This document shows positions 1 to 11,100 of a stretch of DNA of 20,257 bases, piece after piece. A model generated the notes under the pieces. It searched no databases, had not been told where the DNA came from, and saw nothing but the letters and a program-made list of their open reading frames with translations. The position numbers and the translations under genes are program-made. How positions within the stretch are numbered: position 1 is the stretch's first letter; each line of letters starts with the position of its first letter. The stretch is taken from NCBI GenBank assembly GCA_000969725.1, contig JXSR01S042225.1; one strand, 5' to 3'. This DNA comes from Ophiothrix spiculata. Its lineage: Eukaryota; Echinodermata; Ophiuroidea; Amphilepidida; Ophiotrichidae.

Positions 1-91
1 ACGTGATGTTTGACTATGCTCAGCTTCAATGGCCTGTATCTAGTAATTTACTATGCCGGTATTAAGGTACCTTTCGATATGACGGGTCACA
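1..91 (-). repeat. terminal fragment of a TGCGACCC-ended MITE
   Basis: Bases 1-91 are close to the reverse complement of 5,813-5,908. Both share the stretch from the terminal GGGTCRCA through GGTACC to the AGCTTCAATGG block. The terminal inverted repeat ends at about 91, and the rest of the element lies before the window. It is the same family as the complete copy at 5,813-6,080, in the opposite orientation. No coding capacity is visible. Confidence 0.75.
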
Positions 92-876
92 TTTTAGCCA
101 AGACGAACAGATAAACAGTATGGTAATGAGTTTACACGAGCAAATCACAAGCCCTACTTGAAAGTTAACCAAGCAGAAATTATTGTTAGCAAGAAAATGT
201 ATACCTTGGCCATTTAGGATAGGCCTACCAGAATCAATATCAGTATCCACTCCACTGAATTCGCATAATGTGTGTCTCGCGTGTAATAAGTATGACAATT
301 AGTCCGACACGTGCGATTTGAACCCAAACACATGTATTAACCAAGGAAGTTATACATGTATATAAAACTTCCTTGATATTAACAGAATAGGCGTACGTAA
401 ACATACAAATCAGACTGATTTTTCGAACGGCAGGGGTCCAGTCCTGGCTTATGATCACAATCTTCAGCAGGCCGGCATGTTTTCCCTTATTTTTTTAAGC
501 AAAAGTTACGGTATAAAATCGGAGTCGGACTTTTTTCCTCCATAGACTTAACGTCTGACAAAAATGGTCACACCGTTTGTTTGGGTCCAAAACGCAAGTG
601 TTGGGTGATTAACATAAATGATGACGTCACTTCTTCCCCGGCGTATTAGACAGCATGTACACATGCAAGACTTACCATAGGAAGGCCTGTGTTGAGGAGC
701 ATGAATACCTGACAAGAGTAGGCCTAAATATGATGAAGGGTGGGATTGAGTTGATTTTAAACAACGTGTAAACAAGTTAAAGTTGAAAAATAAGAAACCC
801 AATTATGTCGGTGTCTTTACTCTAAAATAAATCTATTGAACGTTTAAAATGAAAAAAAAATTGAAGGAAAAAAAAA
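92..876. other. intergenic, no gene seen
   Basis: Short open frames occur on both strands but none has recognisable domains or splice context. The stretch holds two copies of the palindrome TAGGCCTA (220-227, 719-726) and one TGACGTCA (622-629). Nothing else is supported. Confidence 0.5.
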
Positions 877-990
877 GACTGCCCGTGGCCTCGAACCTGG
901 CCGCACTGAGAACATTTTATGACATTGGTTATGACTATGGTCTGATACAAATTTATCATGCCAGCGCTTTAGACCACTAGGCCACCAATT
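877..990 (-). repeat. tRNA-derived SINE-like repeat or tRNA pseudogene
   Basis: On the minus strand an A-box-like TGGCCTAGTGGTC (rc of 972-984) is followed by a B box, GGTTCGAGGCC (rc of 887-897), and then by a T-rich run at about 871-876. The boxes are about 75 nt apart, longer than in an intronless tRNA, and no acceptor stem closes. A functional tRNA is therefore unlikely. A tRNA-derived SINE head, or a decayed tRNA with an insertion, fits best. Pol III promoter function is inferred from the boxes only. Confidence 0.5.
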
Positions 991-1911
991 CTCGATGTGA
1001 GCACATGCGAATTTAACGTTGATATAGTTCAATATAATGTTTGGCCAAAACAATACTCCGTATCGGTCAGTTTAATTCTGGCAGTTACGCCTGCGCGATG
1101 CATGAGGGCTTTGAATCGGTATTGTGCATAGTAATTACCTATCGCGCTATGCAGTATGTTATGCGAAACTGGCGAAAGAAATTATTAATGAGGACTTCAT
1201 TCGATGTTGCTATTGTTGAACATGTAATGCAATTCCTAATTTCGTCATTGTAAATAATCCAACTCAATTGATTTTGATGTATTTGGTATCAAATTAATCC
1301 TTGATAAATATAATTTCTCGGTTTGGTCATAGGATTGTACTAATGATTAAATAATTCCAAAAAACTTACCTAGAACGACTATGCAGTTACAATATTCATC
1401 TGCAAAAACCTTTTCAGCATTGAAAATGTTAACTTCTTGAATCGATATCGTGACGTCAAAATGGAAACATTTGTATAGCCGTGGCTGGTTTCAAGAGACT
1501 GTCGTCACACATGGTGATTCCTTATAGTACAAAGGAGCACATTTATCAGTGAGCACCGGAATTTTGTCTCGATAATCGTTGTTTCTAAGGTTTGTGGGCT
1601 AAATAATGTAGAAAATTAATACTTCCTGAGATGATTTTTTTTTTGAGATCACAGAGTTAAATCATCCCTGACCTCCTATTTTATATTTTCAATACCTTTT
1701 CAAACTAAACAAACTGATTGTTGACAATATCTCGGTAGATATGTATCTCATTGACGTATCGGGGTGTATGCAATGGTTTATCTTAACCCGTCTTCATTTT
1801 ATAAGCAAAACCCAGAATAAAATTCAGATAGTTAAAATTTTGTAAAAAAATGCCAAGGAAGACCAGGGTTTAACAGTCTACAAAATATTGCTACGATTTG
1901 TCTACTACATA
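991..1911. other. 3' flank of the Ig receptor gene, no gene seen
   Basis: This lies downstream of the stop codon of the minus-strand receptor gene. It should contain the 3' UTR, but I see no clear AATAAA on the minus strand close to the stop. A weak TATAAA-type variant is the reverse complement of about 1,798-1,803. One TGACGTCA lies at 1,451-1,458. The short open frame at 1,041-1,253 (+) has no recognisable features. Confidence 0.4.
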
Positions 1912-2197
1912 TTATTGCTTCTCATATGCATCCTCGTATGCATGGGATTCTTTTTCTCCTGGTATTTCCTCGTATGTTAAATTATCTGTCGATTTTGGAG
2001 TTTGATCTTTCGATATTAAAATTTCGTATGAAGTCTTTTCCTCTCGCGTATTTGGATCTAGATCTTCGTAAGCTTGTGCGGTGTATGATTTCTCCAGATC
2101 CTTGACTACAGGATGCTCATAAGTAGTTTCATACTGACGGGTTTGTGGGTTCAATTCCATGTATGTTTGAAGTTCATCAGGATTATCACCATGCGCC
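1912..2197 (-). CDS. exon 8: tyrosine-rich cytoplasmic tail with ITIM-like and ITAM-like motifs
   Basis: The acceptor TATTTTTACAG is at 2,198-2,208, entry is phase 2, and the exon runs to TAA at 1,912-1,914. It encodes residues 541-634, acidic and rich in Tyr, Glu and Thr. Tyrosine motifs are YMEL (552), YEDL (583), YEIL (597) and LTYEEI (615), plus YEHP (566), YEDA (627) and others. LTYEEI fits the ITIM consensus. YEDL-x10-YEIL fits a loose ITAM. TSYEIL is close to an ITSM. SH2-domain docking after phosphorylation is inferred from the motifs. Confidence 0.85.
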
Positions 2198-5100
2198 CTG
2201 TAAAAATATATTATATATACATACCGTATATATCAGTAAAGATGACATAATGAAGATTCAAAAAAAAAAAACCTCTTTGTTTTAAAGGCAGGCGGACACT
2301 GCAGGTAAAGTGATCGATTGGCATATTTTAATGACATTTTAAAACAAATATGACAATAGAAATGCCATATAAATCGTAATAAGAATTATAAAGCTTGAAA
2401 GCACAAGAGAGAATTGCTGCATTATCTTTTATTCCATATATTTTTTATGCATAAATTATAAGTGTTTTAAAACTTCTTTTTTTGCCTGAATGCTTTTTTT
2501 TTCGTGCCACGAGGTACAAAGCAGGATGAAACATAATTCTAAAGTAAGAGTCAATTTATATATGAATTATCGCCTCTTAGAGTGCGCGTTTAGTTATAAT
2601 TTACAACAATTGATTATAAATATACTTGTACTTTATATTTTTATTTACAATTTGAAAAACACTTACGTTTCTCTCTTTCTCGCTCCTATTATAAAAAAGT
2701 AACAAACATTTCAATTAGATGATAAAATACACAAGATTCTCATTTCAAGTTTTTATACAAAATTAAACCTCGGGAATCTCAAGTTACCCTTACCATACAT
2801 AGAGAATCAGGATTAAATAATGAGATGGTCTAAAGACACTCAAGAAACCATGCACGATGACAATGATGATGATGTTGATGACAGCGACAATGATGATGAT
2901 AATGATGATGATGATGATTTTTTTACATTTGGCTGAAAGTCAGGCTAATCCCAATAGTGCATATGCATTAAGGCGGGGCGTCACTAGATTTCCTCACATG
3001 CTCACCGAAGAACTAAATTTCGTGATATATGGATAATTAAACGACTTAGGTAAAATATTTTATATGTATACATTCAATTCTTATTCAAGTCAAAAAACAA
3101 GTATGTAGAACTTCCCATTGAGTGAAGAGGATCAAAATACACGCCATTTCTAGATGGGTACTTCTATTAAAACAGAATCTTTAATCATCATCATCAACAT
3201 CATCATTATCTTTATCATCATTCTGTCCTTCACACCACGGTGGCGTCCCTTGAGAACAGGAAGTGTAGTGACGCAAGGCCTAAATTCAAGGGAGGCCACC
3301 GTGGTGTGAACAACAGAATGATGATAAAGATAATGATGATGTTGTTGATGATGATTAAAGATGAAGTTTTAATTCATAGTAATAGGAGGCGTGGGAGGAG
3401 CAGAAGGAGAGATGGAGGTTGAGGAGAAGGACGGGTAGGAGAAAGGATCAGGAGGAGAGGAAGACAGAAGTAGTAGAAGGAGGACAAAGAGAACTTCTTA
3501 TATCTTATATCTTTTTTCAAATAAACGCATATAGGCCTAAATGTAGAAAACTAAGCATAGTAAAATTCATTTTTTTTTCAAATGGCTTATACTCACCAGA
3601 GGGTATCTGGATACATAACCGATAAATGACAATGAGTAAAATGACAATGATCAATAACAATAGAATAACAATGGTTCCCATCGTGCTAATAATAAGTGTA
3701 GTCTCCTCACTTCTGGAATCGACAAATTGAGCTGTGAAACGCAAACGTTCATATCAAGTAATGTTTCTAATGTAACTGAAAAACCTTTGGTGATTTTTTT
3801 AGTGTAAATACAGAGGCATAACATTTTTGTCTTCATATATTCCAGTTGTAAATGTAGTCATTGTATTTATTGGCCTTTCAGTGCTTACTACCATGTTTGT
3901 TTATTATTGTTTTGTATAAAAAATGAACACAACTGAACTGAGTTTTTCAAATAATTCCAAAGACAATAATCATCAAATTTAAGAAAATTAGAAAAGTAAA
4001 CATATTATAATATGTATAACAAATATAAATAAATATGTCTTCGTCAAAACTAGTACTTACTCATTCCTTTAACATGTACATTAAGTACATCGAGCCCAAC
4101 ATCATTGTTTGCAATGCATGTGACGGTTCCATAATCCTCTTCAGCTAGAATCTCAGAAAATGTAAGTATACTCCGAATTTCAAAACCATTAGCATCTTCT
4201 TTAACTTGATGAGTAACCGTAATCCTTTCTGATGCATTAGTAAGTTCAACGCCACCTCTTCCGAACCAAGTTACTGCTGACTGGGGTGCAGAGACTACGA
4301 TGCATTCTATGGTTACACTTGCACCTTCATTTACTTCAACTTCGTTCGTGTCCTTGTCGCTTATTGTTGCGGGAACTAAGTTGTAAATGAAAATTGAAAA
4401 GGCCGACATTATAATTACGCAAGTTGCACAACTGTGGGTGCGCTATGCGTTTGATAATGTTACCTTTACCACGCATCTGTCACTTTATTACCATATATTT
4501 TATTGGTCATTATCTACTGCTGGTCCATGTGATCGTTGTCTCAAAATAAATAATCTTGCTCTAAATCCTGGCACATCAAAAGAAATTGAGTGAAAGAACA
4601 ATTTCAAGACATTTTATCCATTGAATCAAATATGTGACCGTCCATCCCAAACCAGCCGTAAATGCCACCTCTTATCATTTTCTTTTTTACATTATTTGTA
4701 AAGACCATGCTGTAAGGATTAAAATGAAACCTTAATAAACTTCACACTATCTCCAGAAGTCAAGTTATGGTCCGTTAAAGGTTTCAGGTAAAACGTAAAA
4801 CTGAGATAAAGGCGTTCAAAGATCAGTAAGCCCTATATTTTCTGTAGATTGTCTTAAAAAATATGCAGATTCATTTCACATTTCCTATCATTTTCTTGAA
4901 ATGAAACTTATTACGACCTTGACATGAATTTTTACCTGTAGCGCATAATGAAGTTTTTGGCATTTACGGCTCATACGGACTGGACAGCCACATATGGACA
5001 GGTAAAAATATTACCAATAATTACCAAGAACGTCCATAACTATATTTCTGCTAACTGTAGACGAAGCACTTTGAAAAGTAATTTTAGACATGCACTCAAT

Positions 5101-8100
5101 CATTTTACGATGATGATTATCTCTTGCGGGCGTAAATATTAATTTGCTGGTCGTATCCACGAGGCGTTCATCTGCTACAGATGGCGACACAGAGGAAGTG
5201 ACTCCATCTTTAACTTCTCTTCCATCTATAAACCACGTGATGTCTGTTGCTGGTCGAGTTTCCGCTGTTTTGCAAGTCAGCGTGTGCTGTTCTCCTTGTA
5301 GTACCTTCACAAGACTTACATCTTCATATTTATTGCTGTTATGTTCGTCATACAATGACATCTTTGCTTTGTCTGGTGGAACTGAAAAACGAAAAATTAC
5401 ATTTTAGTTTTTAATCCAGCAAAGTGAATTTAACATACTACTTTCCTGCTCAAACAAATGCTGGTGAGATAGATAAAGAAAGCTTTCACCAGTATTATGT
5501 AATAGATAAATTTGAGCTTCTTGCTTACTGTTATGAGATTCAGAATATATCACAAATCATCATATAAATTTATGATCATAAGTCATGAATTGGTCAGAAA
5601 AGGTGTAACGCACCACTAAAATATCACAAATTTGAATATATATCTGAATCAACAGAAGATGTACATTTTTAAGTCCAAAAAAGTGTACATTTTTGGAAAG
5701 CTTATATTAAGGATACCAAAATATACAAATGACACTGACATTATACGTGTGTAAATTGCTACATTTCGAAGTATTTACGCTATAAAGAGATAACGATAAA
5801 CAATGATAATACTGCGACCCGTCATATTGAAAGGTACCTTAAGATCGGCATAGTAAATTACAAGATACGGGCCATTGAAGCTAAGCACTGTCAAAAATCA
5901 CGTCCAATGTCGATTATAATTTCATCAGACAAGTTACCAATTTCATTTGAAAAGTTACCTTTGAAGTGTATTCTATTATATTAATCGGGTTTCAACATCC
6001 CAAAATGTGTTTAAAAAGCCAAGATAAAAATCCTCTCTTCATTCAAGTTTACTCAGTGCCTGAGGATATGGCGGGTCGCATATAATAATCACTTAAAAAA
6101 TACTTACCTTTAACATTCAATTGAACAATGATCGTCGTCTCTGTTTCTCCTGGAGGAATTATTGCACTGCACGTGATAATTGCTCCATTGTCGTCCAATG
6201 AAATGTTGGTGAATGTCGCGGTGCTGGTACTGTCTGTCAACCGAGGATCTTGTGGGTTGGGAGTGTCAGATTGTGTACTATCAGGATTAAGATCCATTTC
6301 TTTAAATTTCCACACAATTTTAGCTGTTGGTTTACTGCCCGTCACATTGCATTGCAAAGTTTCCGTACTTTCAACTACTACGTCAAGTTCCCTTTGGATC
6401 TCTAACCTGATGGAGTTGAACAGCTTAACAGAGTTTGGTTTCACTGTCAAAGATGTCAAAGATTGTCAGAATGTAGAAACGGGCGTAGAAATGATATTGT
6501 TTAAATAAGAATTGCAATTTTCTACAGGCTTGTCATCTAACATAAACATAAAGAAATTAGTGTATGTACAATCCTAATAAAATGGTTCGAAAATCTCGAA
6601 GACAAAATCCTTCAGATTGCTCAAATGGCGAACAGTAACATTGTATTACACTACCTTTGCATAGGGTATCTATCCTCGTAGTATCTAATTCTAGAGTCAC
6701 ATATAGAGAGAGTAATCGTACGAGAAGCATGAAATTGTGAGGTTTCGGCGAAAAAGGGTCAACTTTTTCGAAGTAGTCTTAAGGCGTCCTTTTGACCTTG
6801 ATAATGGACTTTAAATTATTAGTAAAGTTCCATGTATAGACTAGAGACTCTATTCAATATGTACGCTAAAAAATGGGATATTCTGATAGGTGTAAGTAGG
6901 TAAAAACTTGCAGTAAACATGACATTCAGCCGAGCGAGACGTTTTAAGGAACTGAAGCCTTAACGTGCTAAATAAGCAAACATCGCCTAGCATTGGTAGA
7001 TACTTTGTCAACATTTCAGACCCTGCTCACAACTTTCAGTAGGAGGAGCGAGGTACAGAGCTGTGAACACTTTCATCAATATTCTACTCGCCGTCCCGAC
7101 TGAGCCCCCGTCCGCTCGCTCAAAAACGATCTTTTCCAAGACACTTTTTTCGCTCGTGAAGGGATGAGCGGGCTGTAAAATTTGACAGAGTTGTAAGAGA
7201 GTTCTGAAATTGTGAGAGTATCTACCAATGCTCGGTTGGTGTTTGGCCAAGTTTGCTGAGTTGGCCATGTTTACGACTAGGTCGAGTCTTAAGGTGCGAA
7301 GGAGTTCTACAAAAATTCTGGCGAGTTCTCTGAACTTGTTCAAATAGAAACTCTTTCTATATGTGACTCAAGCATTCATAAATAACAGTGCTAATAAACA
7401 ATACTTATAGAGCGCTCTACAAAGAACTCAGCCTTTAACAAAATGAACATATACAAATAGTCAATTATAACCGAAATATAACTGGCCGCCTACCTAAGGG
7501 CGATGGACACCCTTAGAGCAATACAACTGAAAAGATGATCTTTAGATTTGAATATTTACAAGATAAAATCAATCACAGGTGCATAACTGATTCTTGGTCT
7601 CATATATACAGAGAGAGCTGCCGTTGGAACCTGCGGTACGCGTGTGGTTAGGCTTCGTGTCCAACGAGATTCGCTCGCTCGGGAGATATTTGCTTATTAT
7701 ATTCGCTCTACCTAACGTTTTCAAAATGTTGCTTACGGTGATTGGTTATTGGATAATTCGATGTTATTTAGTTTCTTTTATTTACGGTTACATACACAGT
7801 AAAAAATAATTACTCATATTGTGGTAAAAAGGAACTCGCGTCTTCTGTGTAAACTTAACCTCTACTAAAATGGTAAACAATTGCCCTGTTTTTGGTAATA
7901 AACTACCATCGGCAGTGGTAAAAGTTTACCATGCTTGTCATGTTTACCATGGTTTACCATGCCGATGGTAGTTTATTACCAAAAACAGGGCAATTGTTTA
8001 CCATTTTAGTAGAGGTTAAGTTTACACAGAAGACGCGAGTTCCCTTTTTACCCCGATATGAGTATTTTTTTTTTACTGTGTAGATTTAATAATATCCAAG

Positions 8101-11100
8101 CATTGTAACTGTCATTCAAGCCTGGTGTCATTCATTCTTGAGCAAATTTGAGCAAGTAAGTCAGAGCGAATATCGCGAGAGCGGATGTCTCTCGGGCGAG
8201 CGAATATCTTTTGACGTAAAGCAAGACAAACCCCTAAGTTACCCCCTGGTACTTACCGTTCACATAACTATCTGTATAACTGTATCCAGGTCTGTATGAG
8301 ATAAACGTGAGCGCACACCAATATCTTCTCTCATCTATATTCAGATCGACTTCATTGATGGTCAAATTATAAACACCATTAGCTACTTTAACGCACTCCA
8401 TTCTATCTGCCTCAGGTCCAGAAAAGACGCCTTCGGGGTCCCATTCCAAAAGAAGATTGGCTTTATAGATGCCCGAAATGTCTGGGTATTCATTGAAGTC
8501 ACTAGCTTGCCATTGAAAGGTGTTGATATCAATGTCACCATCGGGATTTAGAAAAGTGCATTGAAAACTAGCTGAGCTCCCTTGTAGCATCCATTGCTGT
8601 CCTTGCAATTGAATTTCTGCATTCCGTCCAAAACACACTGACACTGCTCAAAACAGATATGATAAACTTAGGCGCTGGAGCACAAAATTAGGTCACAACT
8701 TTGCGCAGCCGGCCGCAACATGATCACAGCCTTAATTTTCAAAAATGGCAAACGTTAGTTTGATTGTTCACCTCATGATTATTGTAAAATATTCATCACA
8801 CGTTTTGAAATTATTTAGCGATGCAGCAAGCCTACGGGCACCATCTTAGAAAATTAATGCTGTGGCCAGGTTACGGCCAGTGCAATAAAATACGTCCGTT
8901 TGACTAAGTGGTCTAGCTATTATTCTTACTCTATATAGCTTATTTTGTACATGTGCGATCAATAACCCTTGTCCTCCTGAGCTATTTTTTGTAACACGTC
9001 CTCCGAAGAGGAGGGTTGTTGCCATCCCTAATATTTTGAAACAGAACCCCCTATGAACTTAATTTTGCTAATAATAGATAGATATGATCCTTCCCTATCC
9101 AACGATACCAAGATAATCAAAATCGGTCAAGGCATTACGTATTTATGACGTCATAAAGTACTTTCGGATTGGAAAATTCAGGCAAAATTGCATTATGGCA
9201 AAAATTGCCACCAAATCAAAATTTTGCTATAAAATTCTAAACAACAGATTTTCATAACATGTCTTATAAGTTTGAGCCTTATAGCATGCATAACTCTTTT
9301 CAAAATGGCGACTTAAATATTTCCGCGGGATTTCATCCCCCCCCCCCTCCCCTAAACGCCAAATTTGACGTCCTACCCTAACCTAAATTTAGGTTATACC
9401 CGTAGTTTTTTCATCAAAATGACCGCAAAAGATGTAAAAGAGATTACCCTAATGCCTAAATGCCTGAGGCCGGTTTCTTTTGTGTTTTTACGAGGCGGGG
9501 AAAAACCTTAGGGGGTTGCAACAACCTCCCCCCCTTCGGAGGACAAGGGCTAATGCTGTCTGAAATGTATTTTGTGAGATTACACATATCCAGGTTGCTT
9601 CTTGATCACTCTTCAGATGCAAACGAAAGTATTCAACCCTGGTGATTAAGCTGATATGTAAAATAAGAAATTGAAGGTATATCAATTAACTTAACATTTT
9701 TTGTTTGAACTCCAAAACTATAAGGAACCTGAAGGTGAAATTATAATCAGAAAAAGCAAAGGTTTTTGGTTGACATCAAAAAATGTGCAACTTCCGGTTA
9801 AGGCATGGGGATGAAAATTTAGTTCATACACCTTTGATAACATAGCAAGTGTCATCCACGTAGCGATGCAAATAGGAGGCGGATATTAAAGATGTTTATG
9901 GCCTAGGAGCTATACATGCATGTTCCACATTCGCTGTAAATCATAATGCATGCATAAATGTCAATGTTATGCCGAACACGCGATATTATAATGATATCGG
10001 GATATCGCCAAGTACAATGCCGAACAGGCGATATCACCTATAGACAAATCCGACAAAGAACTCTCGAAAGACCGCCCTCTTGCGTCGCCGCCATTACGGG
10101 GGGCCAATTTAGTAGTTGTCACCATAGTCATTACATTGAGATATCAGTCTTTTAGGCCTCTCCCGGGACATATATTCTATGTCCATCTTAAAATCGAACT
10201 TCTCTTTTTACTGAATTTACTGCTGAATTTTGTGGTTGCTAAAATACGCAATTTGACGTGCGTTGTAAGAGCGCTGTTCTAAAAGCTCGCGTTTGTTATT
10301 ACGCGCGGCAGCTTTGTTGGATGTTCACGCGCGTGCCATTCATAATAGGACATATTGAACTGTTTTTTGATACGTTTTTGTTTCGTAACCATACCATATA
10401 ACTGAAATTAATATCCGATATGAAGACGGTATAATACTAAACGCGAACGATACATAATGATTGGGATTAAACTTTTTAGGCCCACTATGTAAACACCCCG
10501 GTAAACAAACTTATATATAGCATCAACATGATTTTGTTCCAACATGATTTTGTTCTATGATTTCTGAGACATGGAAACCTATCCATAATATTGCTACTGA
10601 ACAATGTAGGCCTATCGCAAAAATGTGTTTGGTTAGTTTCAGAACATATAGAGTCTAGGCCTAAAGCATGTTTTTCTTTTCAATCTTTCGAAAATAACAA
10701 AATAATAAAATCGGAAACAGTTATTGTGGTAGTAGGCCTAGTCATACGGATGCGTTATAGTGTTTTCCTGTCAGGTTTCGAATCATCTGTCTATATCAAC
10801 GGAGTTTTTTTAGCTAGAAACATTATCTTTTGTCTTTTTGTTAAAAACATTTTCAAACTAAGCAGATCCCATTTTTTCAAGAAGGTGCAAAAATCAAATA
10901 TCAAAAATCTGACGGTTTCAACTTTATAAGTGACAACTTGAATCAACATGATCAAGTTGTGCAACGTCCGCTATCATCATTAGCTTTTAGTAAGTTCAAG
11001 TTCTTTCCACGAGTATCACAACATTGACCATTTCGCCAATGCTTTCCTTTTTATTGCAAGTGTTTTTACTATCCTATATATATATATTTAAAAAATACAA

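Noticed and set aside
2170-2182. CTGATGA on the minus strand near 2,170 as a fourth hammerhead
   Set aside because: No GAAA with a pairing stem II follows, and it lies in the receptor tail exon.
2855-3360. CRISPR-like array from repeated GAT/ATC words
   Set aside because: These are trinucleotide microsatellites and one foldback, with no regular repeat-spacer structure. The window is eukaryotic.
3240-3625. Arg/Lys-rich plus-strand open frames as a nuclear protein
   Set aside because: They arise from the foldback arm and a GGA-rich tract, and no introns or domains support them.
6128-6508. 126-codon plus-strand open frame
   Set aside because: It is the complement of the Ig exon at 6,108-6,443, which has clear Ig hallmarks and splice sites.
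7008-7343. 111-codon minus-strand open frame inside a receptor intron, same strand as the gene
   Set aside because: It spans an imperfect inverted repeat, has no Ig or other domain, and is not needed for reading phase.
10591-10929. 112-codon plus-strand open frame
   Set aside because: It is low-complexity and AT-rich, has no recognisable motif, contains three TAGGCCTA-type sites, and lies within a putative non-autonomous element.
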